From Trichopria drosophilae (lineage: Eukaryota; Arthropoda; Insecta; Hymenoptera; Diapriidae), in assembly GCA_030407085.1 (NCBI GenBank), contig CM059582.1, forward strand, positions 135,367,001-135,431,000: DNA of 64,000 nucleotides. The letters run 5' to 3'. The number at the start of each line of letters is the position of its first letter. The first letter of the stretch is position 1. The notes below the pieces were generated by a model. It was not told the origin of the DNA and ran no database searches. It saw only the letters and a program-made list of their open reading frames with translations. Position numbers and translations under genes: made by a program. Shown one piece after another: positions 54,890-64,000 of this stretch.

Positions 54890-55395
54890 ATTCGCGGAGA
54901 AAATTACCTAACCTGCCTGCGATATTATTTACCTCTATCGTTATTTCGATTGAGGTCCTTTCGCAGACGACGTTGGCTTCTGCTGGGCACGTGAATTGCT
55001 CGTTTGTTGCTTCCGTGTTCGAGGATAGGGTTTGTTTGGAAGTTTTCGATTGCCCACCCGGAAAGTTTGGCATTTTCCAAGCGGGCTCCTCAAGTTTCCC
55101 GAAAAACCTGGTCGTGAAGACGTTTTCTTTGGTATTTGACATTTTATGTCAGTACCAAGTTTTTCAATCGCTTTCGCTGATTTTATTTTTCTGCGAGGTT
55201 CTCACCAAATAGGAACGAATCTGTGTTCGATTTTTCCAGTACAGACTTTGTCTTTTTATCCAAACCAGGTAAAATTAATGCTTTTCTCTTTGTAGTCTGT
55301 TGTTGATAAAACCCTGCTAGAATACGTCCAGAATCATACAAAAATTCTAAGAGTTGGTACTTATTCAACTCCTTGTTTTCTGCCAGTTTATGCAC
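54890..55395 (-). pseudogene. DIRS-like gag/ORF1 C-terminal region
   Basis: The minus-strand frame includes KYQLLEFLYDSGRILAGFYQ and KSNTDSFLFGENLAEK. A shifted Arg/Ser/Pro-rich tail follows that mirrors the copy at 45.2-45.6 kb. This region lies just upstream of the RT, as ORF1 does in DIRS elements. The N-terminal part is missing. Confidence 0.6.
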
Positions 55396-55618
55396 TATGT
55401 TGAAAATTATCCAAATATGTGTGATGTAAATATATAATTTTTAATTTGCTATTATTATGACTATGGCTCGGCACTGTCATGTTTGAGCGCTTGCGATTAG
55501 CTGATTATTATTCACCTATCGGCACTCGTCTATCTTTCCTCACATTGATAAGAACTAGCGACCGTTACTAATGTCATTTATAAGCGTTTATCCTTATTAA
55601 ATACATTTATTTACATAT

Positions 55619-56708
55619 TTGTCTCATATGGGAGAGCACCATATTTTTAATTGTTTCGGGCTTAACTTTTATTTAATATTGCTCATATTTCTAGCGTTCA
55701 TTATCCTTGCTATTTTAGCATTACACATATATCGTGCGTTAATAGTATTCGGCAAATGCAAATTATCTTATCACCCAAAATATATTACATTTGCAAAAGC
55801 AATGGATAAAGATAAGAAAGTAATTACAGTATGCTTGACACGTTTGGGAGAGGCAAATCTTGGTTCTCCCGCAATACTTTGTTCGCGAGCATCAGCAACT
55901 TCGTCTGTTGCATGTTACGCGGGTAACCATCAAAATACAAATTCTGATCAAGCACCTAGTGAATTTTCAGTGCTTATGGCGGTTATTTAAAATATAGATA
56001 ATACTTTGACTAAGTCGATAGCCAACCAGAACGAACACAACTCACAGAGGTCGGAACAGTTTGCTAAATTATCTACTGATGTTCAAAGTAATTTGCTTGA
56101 GCTTAAAACTGGACACAATATGGTAATAGATAGCTGTCTTGTACTTGAAAATGAAAATCTCGCATTAAAAAATGATCTTAATCTTCTTAAAGAAAAAATC
56201 AGAAAATTGGAATGTCATCAAGAACAGAGCTCCTTTATTCTCTTCAATCTTTCCGAATCTGAAGATGATACATTGCAAAATGATATAGTAAAAATCACCT
56301 CATATCTAAAGCTGGACTTTTCGGCAACTGATTTTATTGAAGTAATTTATCTCCGTTCTACTGCACAATATGAAAACCTTAAACCGAAAATGATTGAAAT
56401 TACGTTTGAGAGACATTCTCAGCGTAACGATTTCTACCAAAAATTCAGGCAAATAGGTAATATTATCTACCTCAATTTTTCCTGACAAGGAACAACGTAC
56501 TCTATACTTAAATGAATGGCTGCCATCAGAAGCGTATATCTTGCTCAAATCAGTCCGTACTCAAGCTAAGGAATTACGAAATAAGTATGTTTTGTAAAAA
56601 AATGTGGATATATTAGCAAAGCGTGATGACAGTCCGACCTCTAAAAAACACGTATTTTGAATGTTGCTGGTTTACTGGATCTTGTCCGTCCTCTTGACTA
56701 TCAATAGA
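55619..56708 (+). pseudogene. LINE ORF1, coiled coil and RNA-binding domain
   Basis: The frame 55619-55990 has an N-terminal hydrophobic stretch. After one TAA (55988-55990) the same frame continues to 56485. The middle is a clear coiled coil (LENENLALKNDLNLLKEKIR). The RRM-like part begins FILFNLSESEDDTLQNDIVK. A frameshift at 56485 leads to LLKSVRTQAKELRNKY and DILAKRDDS, the typical ORF1 end. The hydrophobic N-terminus is odd for ORF1 and may derive from older flanking sequence. Confidence 0.65.
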
Positions 56709-56769
56709 TATATATGATACAGTACGTCTGTCTAATCTTGCATCGAAGACTACAAATTCTCAGTCTACA

Positions 56770-57525
56770 CTTCAGCTTCTGGATTAATATTAGAAACTAC
56801 ACCTGTTGCGTTCGATAAGAATATACTTAATATCTGTCACTTACATGTACAATCTCTATCAGCAAAAAATAAGATGAACGAAATTCGTACCCATTTTAAT
56901 AGTTATTTTTATCATACCATCATATTGACTGAAACATGGTTCCTAAATTAATTATGCTTTTTTTCTCATCCCCAATTATCAACTTATTCGTTATGACAGA
57001 GGGCACGGTCGAAGAGGTGGTATAGTAATCTATGTTGCTCGTAATCTAACATATGAAGTGATAGCCGTCTCAGATGTTCAGAATTCTGGTGGTGGCTTGG
57101 TGGCTTGGTGTTGTAGACAGCCCCCCCCCCCCCCCCCCCACCAATCATTGCATAAACTTGACACAGAATTTCAACAATTAAATTCGAACTATGACAGAAT
57201 TATTCTAATGGGAGATTTCAATATCGATCCACAAAATAACAGTTCTGATGCATCCCATCTCAACCAGTTTGTTGACGAAAACTGCTTACAGTTAGTTCCA
57301 TTTTTATCTACCTTCTATTCTAGTAAAGCTGACACCTGGATTGACCACTGTCTAGTGGACAGCTTAGAAAATGTTGAATTGTCTGACCAATGTATTCTAG
57401 TATTTATTTATGGACATGAATTCATTTCGACAGCATATCGGATAAAATTCCCTGCACAACTAGGTTGGTCCATTACGCGCGCGCGCTTGAATCTTATGAC
57501 TGGAGTTATTTTTAATCGGTGACTT
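56770..57525 (+). pseudogene. LINE ORF2 endonuclease domain
   Basis: The beginning, in a broken frame, gives ILNICHLHVQSLSAKNKMNE and IILTETWF (Asn and Glu motifs). The frame 57058-57522 holds DRIILMGDFNIDPQNNSSD (Asp motif) and WIDHCLVDSLENV, then GHEFIST where Asp-His is usual. A poly-C run (57121-57139) encodes the PPPPPP stretch and probably reflects slippage. The domain nicks target DNA. Confidence 0.8.
57121..57139. repeat. Poly-C run
   Basis: Nineteen consecutive C bases within the LINE endonuclease region, a likely slippage or sequencing hot spot. Confidence 0.9.
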
Positions 57526-58310
57526 TGTAACTGCCTTTCCCGAACGTCGATGATCTGAATACAAATTCGTCTAATCGATTACTTAACGTATTTAACAAAC
57601 ACGCACCACTCCATACATTTACCCCTAAACAGAATTACACTCGATGGATAACTCACGAGATACGCGATTTGAAGCTTGATCGTACACTGGTATTGCGTGA
57701 GTATCGCCATAACCCTGATTCTGCATTAAAATAACGACTCTTTCAACTAAATAAATTTATCAGATTCGCTTGTAGAATTGCGAGAGAGAACCACTCTCGA
57801 CTCCGTTTCTCATTTAGCTCAGACTCTAAATATATGTGGGAGAACTGCGCTCACTTTGCATACTCAAATCCAAAAACATCCTGTTCTAGTTCCTTGTTCG
57901 TGGAATGATCTGGATATTTATTTCTGTTCAGTAGTTCCCGTACTACTACTTCTCCTTTGGATGCTCTCGCGCAAATATGCCATCGTGATTTCGACTACAA
58001 TAGATTTTCCTTTTCTAATATCTCCCTGGAGCATCTTGTATCATATACTACTCGTTGTAAATAGGAATCTAAGGGCATTCATAATATACCTTTAAGTATG
58101 TATACCACATCATTCTTCGTATTGGCATTATAGAAATATTTAATCACTCGCTTAATACTGCCTCTTTTCCATCGGCACCGTAAAAGTCATTAATGATTCA
58201 AAAATGCAAAAATCCGACTCAACCATCAGATTATCGCCTCATTACCAAGCTCTGTTCCTTGTCGAATTTATTAGAAAGTATAGTGTGTCATTCCATTTTA
58301 AAACGATCAA
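57526..58310 (+). pseudogene. LINE ORF2 linker and start of RT
   Basis: Pieces of the linker (RTLVLREYRHNPDS, similar to CERMLVLREYRRNSDYLL in the copy at 28 kb) and the first RT motif, CKNPTQPSDYRLITKLCSLS, occur in shifted frames. Here the tyrosine of PSDYR is kept, whereas the related copy has a stop there. The RT is lost after about 58310. Confidence 0.7.
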
Positions 58311-58469
58311 GTTTTGAAGTGTTTTATTTACATCGAAATTGTTTAATATGCTTGAAATATGTTATTACTGAAGGTATTTGGTGAAAATTCACTCTTGGAA
58401 ATTTCTCGATATCGACTAAAATTGCGGAGATACGAGCCTTCAAAATTTGAATATTTTAATATTTTATCG

Positions 58470-59005
58470 GGTTTAACAAATTTATATCTCTCAATTGCTT
58501 TAATTGACGAAGAATAATTAGCTTTACATGAAAAACATTGAAACGAGTTATATTGAAAGGTTTTTGTAGGAAACTACCCTAAATTTTTTTCTTTGGGATA
58601 ACAATTAAATGTGCTTGCTGCTAAAACACCGCAATGATCTGTAGTAACATTTAACATTGCATTTATTTCATTCTCAAGAAGGTACCGCTGTCTGAAATAA
58701 AATGTGACGACACAAAGAAAGGAAACTAAGTTTACAGAACCTATACATTTTTGTACCTTTTATCGTTTAGAAAAAGGCCATTTCAAGTTTCAAGAACAAT
58801 AATGCATGAGTCTGTTCCTCGCATAAAAATGGTTGCAGATCACACTTTTTTAATTACTGTGCCACCATAACTTAGTCTAAAAAACTTGGGGATTATCGTT
58901 TCCACACCACCATGCGGAAGATAAATTGGCGCGTTTTTTTAAAGTGGTTTCTCCAGGAGGCCTAATCCACTATTGAAAGCAATAAAATAAATTATTTGAC
59001 ATTTT
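58470..59005. repeat. Left arm of a long inverted repeat enclosing the hAT gene
   Basis: Sequence from about 58490 (CAATTGCTTTAATTGACG) to 58880 is the reverse complement of about 63605-63982. Sequence 58930-59005 is the reverse complement of about 62735-62820, including GGCCTCCTGG. Identity is high by eye. The outer end is not resolved because the window stops inside or just at the end of the right arm. Confidence 0.8.
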
Positions 59006-59620
59006 TTAAAATTATACAAAAAAAAAATAAAAATATATATGGGACGTTCCGCGTGAACTGGACACCCCACCTGTCCAAAATTCACTTGCACCAAACAAGG
59101 TTTGTTTACGCTTAAAATTTAGCTTAATGTCTCTACTTTCGAATGCCGTGTGGCCTTTTTCGAAATTTCAAAATGGCGGACACAATATCGCGCCCAGAAG
59201 AAGAAAAGTAACAAAAAATAATTATAAACCCTGCAAAAACAGTACAATAAGACGCAATAAAAAATTTAGTTCACACCTTAATTGTCAGTTCGTATACGTA
59301 CTTTGCCTTCCTTATATGGTATTTAGAAAAACTCAAAATGGCGGATCCAATATGGCGGATGGAATATCAAAGCTTGGAAGTTTTATTTTAAAAAATCTGG
59401 ACATATTCTACGTGAAATTCTAAACACAAATGCTGTCTTGTAAATTTTCGTAAAAATGATTCGTTCTTGAAATAAAAATTCATGAATAGTGAAACTTTTG
59501 TTAACCGACGGCATTAGCGTTACCCGAGATGTACCGCGTGGAGGTCGCACGTTCGGATTTACATCTCTTCGGGGTGCTTTGATCAGGTGGTTCCCCTTGC
59601 CGTCACCTGTGTGAGATTTA

Positions 59621-59626
59621 GCGCGC

Positions 59627-59657
<31 letters not shown>

Positions 59658-59668
59658 TGTGTGTGTGT
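59621..59668. repeat. (GC)10(GT)14 compound microsatellite
   Basis: Twenty bases of alternating GC pass directly into 28 bases of alternating GT. Both are alternating purine-pyrimidine, a sequence type able to adopt Z-DNA. Confidence 0.95.
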
Positions 59669-59690
59669 ACATGTCACATCAGAGATCAGG

Positions 59691-59964
59691 TATAAAAGGG
59701 GGCCTTTTTCACTTTTTTAAAACTTTTTTTACTTTTTTTTTTACTTTTTTTTTAAATTTTTTAATTTTTATATTTTTTTTTACTTTTTACTATTTTGTGG
59801 TGTTAAAAAAAGATGATAATCTTTGATGCGTTAGTCCGCCATATTGGCTCCGCCATTTTGAATTTTCTAAAACTGACATAAAATATAAAAATTAAAAAAT
59901 TTAAAAAAAAAGTAAAAAAAAAGTAAAAAAAAGTTTTAAAAAAGTGAAAAAGGCCCCTTTTATA
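59691..59964. repeat. Inverted repeat with 83-base arms and 108-base loop
   Basis: TATAAAAGGGGGCC and the following T-rich stretch (59691-59773) are mirrored by the A-rich stretch ending GGCCCCTTTTATA (59882-59964). The long A and T runs match in spacing, so the arms derive from each other. The loop contains GCCATATTGG and CCGCCATTTTG motifs. Confidence 0.85.
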
Positions 59965-60814
59965 CGTTTACCGCCAAGTGGTGGGGGCCGGGCAACGGAC
60001 AAATTTTTTGACGGCTAAGAAACGTATTCTGTGTAGAAAAATATTGAAAATATTTGACCGTCATACCGCATCCGCCAGTTTGAATTGCGAATTCAAAATT
60101 GTATTCTCGAAAACTGACTTCAAATTTGTAATCAATGACCTCAAAAACCCCCGAGTAACAAATTTCAAACGATTTCATCAAATATCAAAAAGTTACTCCG
60201 CCATTTTGAATTTTCTAAAACTGACTTCGAATTTATAATCAATGACCCCAAAAACCCCCGAGTAACAAATTTCAAACGATTTCATCAAATTTCAAAAAAT
60301 TAGTCCGCCATATTGGCTTCGCCATCTTGAATTTTCGAAAACTGACTTCAAATTCGTAATCAGCGACCCCAAAAACCCCCGAGTAACAAGTTTGAAGCGA
60401 TTTAAATTGTTTTTAAAATTTCAGGCACCATAGTGATTTTATGGATCATTGGTTTAGGCTTCCACGCCATGTTGTCGCGCGCCATTTTGAAATTTAGAAA
60501 AAGTAACTGTATGAGCTTATAGCTGAGGGTCCATGGACGCAAAATTTTAGGCGTTTAGGCAATTCAATGACATTTTCCATGCGAAGTCAAGGGTTATAAA
60601 GCAATATTTTCTCGAAAAATCATGTTTTTTTTTTTTAATTGTTTATAACTTTTTCAATATTTACTGTTAATACATTTTGACCAGCGATTCTGAAAGAGCG
60701 ATAAATTTTACATCAGAAATGGGTTATGCCGATTTTTTTTATTCTCTTTTTCATACAAAAAAATAACATCAAAGTCAACGACAATTTTTCGTCCGTTTGT
60801 ACGTAATGGGTTAA

Positions 60815-62080
60815 ATCTGTTAAAATATTCCAAGACGTACTTCAAAAATTTAATATATGCAGTAATATCCGGATTACTTAAAAGATCGATTAATTCTGAA
60901 GCCGTACTTTTTAATTCTTTTGTATTGCTTTTCTCGAAAGTTTCTAAACGAAAAAAATCGGTCAATGGTGCCCAGTTGTCCAGCAACCGTACAACACACT
61001 GATGCAAACACAGCCATCGCGTAGCAGATACTTTTAATAATCGATTGTTTTTCACTTCATGAAAGTTTTGAAATTCGCGAAGAATGGCTGAACGTTTAGC
61101 ACTTCCATGAACATACGTCGCTACACCTCTAATCAACTTTTCAACACTCGAAGGAAGTTGTTTGCACGACTTATTGGCTATTGTGGCAGAAATATGACAT
61201 ATACACGGCAGTTTAACAAGAAATGGACATTCCTTTTTTAATAAAGTGAAAAGCGATTTCTTATTTCCTACCATAACGCTAGCACCATCGCTTGAAAAAC
61301 CTACAATATTTTTATGCGGAATCCCCCTCGATTCAAAGCAAGTTTTCACTTCTTTACATAAAGATTCAGCATTACAATTAGATGCATTCAAAGATATTAA
61401 ATTCAACAATTGTGTTGTTACTTGAAATGACGGCAAGACATAGCGCACTAGAACGCACAAAAGTTTTTTTTCGCCTATGTCGGTACTTTCATCTGTCAAG
61501 ATTGAGAAGGGATTATTTTTTAAAATATCAATAAGTTTTTCCTCAATTTCCTTCGCGAGCACATTATTTATAATTGAGGTACATTTTGTTGTACCGAGCG
61601 TGATATCTTTATAAACTTCCGGAGGATTTTTTTTTAAAACCGGAATTAAATGTTCTACCAAAAGGAACGTTATGGTCGGCAACAAATGCAGCTAATTGGA
61701 TTTCCGCGGCTTTAACTTTATTGTCATGATTTTCAAATAAATTGGCTGACACTGGGGAATCACTAGTGCTGGCTACGTTAACATCAAACCCCGCACGAAA
61801 CGCATTTTCAGCATGCGTGCTTGTTTGTGTATGTTCTTTAATAGAACTTAACCTACCTGTATAACTTTTATTACAATAAATGCAACAAAACTTGCAATCA
61901 TCGGCAGGATCAGCTCTAAGCCAAGCACTGACTTCACCTTGTTGCCACGCAACTCGGTATGATTGTTTACATTTTTTTTTGGAAGGTTCGAGGAATTCGC
62001 AGTTCCTGCGAATCCTTCAGAATCCGAGCAGTTTTGCTTATCTAGGTTCATTATTACGCAAATTAAAATAGCCTTTCTTA
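60815..62080 (-). pseudogene. hAT-family transposase (zinc finger and catalytic region), C-terminus missing
   Basis: Minus strand. The N-terminal part (about 62060-61690) has RADPADDCKFCCIYCNKSY and SSIKEHTQTSTHAENAF, a BED/TTF-like zinc finger that binds DNA. A frameshift near 61680 leads into a 290-codon open frame. It contains FSILTDESTDIGEKK (first catalytic Asp), VGFSSDGASVMVGNKKSLF (second Asp), LPCICHISATIANKSCK and VSATRWLCLHQCV, as in the ZMYM/ZBED type of hAT transposases. It ends at LEYFNRFN, where TTAA (60811-60814) marks a foreign insertion. The C-terminal dimerisation domain is absent here but a matching piece lies on the plus strand at 62285-62484. Confidence 0.85.
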
Positions 62081-62284
62081 CCAAAATCCGAGATCGATGA
62101 ACTATTAGACGAACCTCGGTCCACCAGAAACAATCGCGAAGGTTATGTCAATTAAATTCACGTACGTGCGGTGTCAGGAAGATCGGAAAACAAATGATTG
62201 ATAGGTTACTTAGTTACTGCGCGGTTAATGTTTCGAATGCTATAATTTGAATCGGAAAATGATAAAACTCGACTTTTAAATTCT

Positions 62285-62484
62285 GTTGTAGAATCATTTT
62301 GGAAAGATGTTTCGGAATTAAAATAAGTAAATGGCGAATTCTTTTATCCTGTATCAATTAAAGCAGTTAACATCGTGATGTGCCTTCCGCAATAAAATAC
62401 CGCTGTAGAAAGAAGCTTTTCAATAGTCACAGCTACTAAAAGTAATAAAAGAAATGAAATGAGCGATGTCAGTTTAAATTCAAT
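62285..62484 (+). pseudogene. hAT C-terminal dimerisation domain in opposite orientation
   Basis: The plus-strand frame gives VVESFWKDVSELK, a stop, VNGEFFYPVSIKAVNIVMCL, a stop, then NTAVERSFSIVTATKSNKRN. The 'AxVERSFS...K...RN' block is the hallmark of the hAT C-terminal dimerisation region. Its partner catalytic domain is on the minus strand about 200 bases away, so the two parts diverge instead of following one another. Confidence 0.75.
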
Positions 62485-62734
62485 TTATTTAATAGTTTTG
62501 AATTAAATGAAAAATATTTAACTTCACGTAACAAATATATATTTAATTATATATAATTAATAAATTATTATATTTTTATTATCAACATTAGAAAATTCTG
62601 AATTTTATTTTTGTTATTAAATATTTGCTTCCAAGTACACATGTTTAACAATAGTTAAAATAGTTATAATGCTCTGCTTTCTTGTTTGCATTAATTACCG
62701 CCTTGTTCCGTCAATAGAAACATATGTAACTGCA

Positions 62735-64000
62735 GATTTTTAAAATAATCTATTTTATTGCTTTCAACGGTGTCTTAGTTAAGGCCTCCTGGGGAAACCA
62801 CTGAAAAATGAAACTCGTCAACTTAACCGACTGTTGGTTTGCAAAAGTGAATCCCTGCGTTTTGTAGGGGAAATTATTATCAATAACTTAAACTATTCAA
62901 TGATCTAAATTTACCTATAAGTAAGAAATAATTATTGCACATAAATTTAATATATAAAGCATGGAGGTAAAGCGTTGCACATTTGGGGGATCGTGCAAAA
63001 ATCGCAATTTTGACGTCGTTTAGTTGAAATCACTCTCTCCCTCTCTATCTCTCCCTTCCTCTCTCTCTGTCGACACGCGAGTTCAATAAAAAGTGCACAT
63101 TTTTAAAATTAATTACACTTTTTTATTAATAGTTAACATTCTTGATCACAATGTTTAAAAAAATCATCCATGTCATATATAGGTATATATATATACGTCA
63201 CTAGGATGTCAGGGTCTAGTGTGTTACTTTTTTTATCGTGATATGTATAATTTTGGATAAGATAACTATTGGGTTTAATATTAAAAGCAAAAGCAGAAAA
63301 ATAGAAAATATCCCTCTAGCGTTTGAACTTGACCAATTGTGGAAAATGCGTTTCGCACAAGGATGTCATTTTGTGCTCTTCAGCAAGGCTTGTGATCAAG
63401 ATAAATAATTTAGCATTGAAAGCATTAGGATTTTCTTTATACCAGAGCGGTTGGAATATTTGGTTTGATTGTGATGCAGCTTTTTTGACAATAGATATCC
63501 GTATGTTCAGTCTTTGTTCCGAAAAGACCCGATAATGTTAACGTGAAAATAGTGATGTAAAGTTAAAAATATACCAAACAAAAAATACCAATAGGTTTTT
63601 TTCCGGTAAGGTGGTACAGTAATTAAAAAAGTTTTTATGCGAGGAATACACTCATGCATTATTGTTTTTATTGTTTTTTAAACTTGAAATGGCCTTTTTC
63701 TAAACGATGAAAGGTACAAAAATGTATATGTTCTGTAAACTTAGTTTCCTTTATTTGTGTCGTCATATTTTATTTCAGACAGGAGGTACCTTCTTGAGAA
63801 TGAAATAAATGCAATGTTAAATGTTACTACAGATCATTGCGGTGTTTTATCAACAAGCCCATTTAATTTTTATCCCAAAGAAAAAAATGTAGGGTAGTTT
63901 CCTACAGAAACCTTTCAATGTAACTAGTTTCAATGTTTTTCATGTAAAGCTAATTATTCTTCGTCAATTAAAGCAATTGGATGAAATTTTTCGACATTTT
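62735..64000. repeat. Right arm of the long inverted repeat, with an insert
   Basis: 62735-62820 pairs with 58930-59005, and 63605-63990 pairs with 58480-58880. Between them, about 62821-63604 has no counterpart in the left arm and is probably an insertion or a left-arm deletion. It contains a CT-rich patch (63020-63072) and no clear gene; the 70-codon frame at 63323-63535 shows no domain. The window ends within or at the edge of the arm. Confidence 0.75.

Larger units (their letters stand above)
55619..58310 (+). mobile_element. Jockey/CR1-like LINE: ORF1, endonuclease, linker, start of RT
   Basis: ORF1, endonuclease, linker and the first RT motifs occur in order over about 2.7 kb. It then meets the long inverted repeat beginning near 58.47 kb. 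The endonuclease and linker closely resemble the fragment at 27.7-28.2 kb (WIDHCLVDSLENV here, WIDHCLVDSLDNV there). Multiple stops and frameshifts show it is dead. Confidence 0.8.
59030..60810. mobile_element. Foldback/TTAA-type repeat region with GGCGGATCC and CCCCCGAGTAAC units
   Basis: The block begins TATATATGGGACGTTC, matching the end of the 6523-8413 foldback element. It ends ACGTAATGGG followed by TTAA (60811-60814), exactly where the hAT coding frame is cut. Between 60130 and 60400, three tandem units of about 108-121 bases share ACCCCCGAGTAACAA, the GTCGCTGATTACGAATTTGA motif (inverted) and GCCATATTGG. It may be two joined elements. The left TTAA end was not identified, so the boundaries are tentative. 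Confidence 0.5.

Overview
The window looks like a transposon-rich, AT-rich stretch of an arthropod genome, probably an insect. I infer this from GT-AG intron signals, long AT-rich non-coding stretches, (CT)n, (AT)n and (GT)n microsatellites, and the retroelement types present: BEL/Pao, Ty3/gypsy, DIRS-like, Jockey/CR1-like LINEs, hAT, TTAA-flanked and TA-flanked inverted-repeat elements. There are no operons, CRISPR arrays, bacterial ribosome sites, or rRNA or functional tRNA genes. I see no intact conserved host gene. Almost all coding signal is decayed transposable-element (TE) sequence, with stops and frameshifts in nearly every copy.

Layout. 0.3-1.8 kb: a TTAA-flanked inverted-repeat element holding a solo LTR (perfect 5-bp duplication) and a tRNA-derived SINE. 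1.8-5.2 kb: mostly unassigned, with a (CT)n tract. 5.27-6.12 kb: a near-perfect palindrome. 6.26-10.4 kb: LINE ORF1 split by a 1.9-kb foldback element and by a TTAA element (8770-10229), which itself holds a smaller TTAA element. 10.7-20.06 kb: a minus-strand Ty3/gypsy element (LTR, primer site, gag, then RT-RNaseH-integrase) interrupted by a plus-strand LINE (12.4-17.6 kb) and a TA-flanked MITE. 20.06-24.7 kb: a BEL/Pao element interrupted by a TTAA element in RNase H and a satellite-bearing insert in integrase. 25.95-27.54 kb: a 5'-truncated LINE with an 8-bp duplication. 27.7-29.2 kb: part of a second LINE family. 30-31.45 kb: a nearly open DDE-like protein gene of the kind repeated in insect genomes. 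31.5-33.9 kb: another gypsy remnant with an inverted RT piece. 35.9-40.2 kb: a satellite and a minus-strand Jockey-like LINE. 42.3-42.7 and 46.9-48.3 kb: two copies of a cysteine-rich 'HAFTGC' repeat-protein family. 43.8-46.1 and 52.8-55.4 kb: two DIRS-like elements. 48.3-50.7 kb: a pol-less LTR element. 51.6-52.0 kb: a hairpin and a possible spliced exon pair. 55.6-58.3 kb: a LINE with ORF1 and endonuclease. 58.5-64 kb: a long inverted-repeat pair enclosing a rearranged hAT transposase.

Interaction. The parts form an insertion hierarchy rather than a pathway: MITEs and foldback elements sit inside LINEs and LTR elements, and those sit inside older LTR elements. Several insertions can be removed on paper to restore an open frame, which fixes their boundaries well. 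The most unusual observations are: a 278-bp, almost identical internal copy of a TTAA element patched into a LINE ORF2; a hAT gene whose C-terminal domain lies on the opposite strand; a non-autonomous LTR element with an unknown charged ORF; and a GTCGCTGATTACGAATC / ATGGCGGA motif pair shared across the foldback elements.
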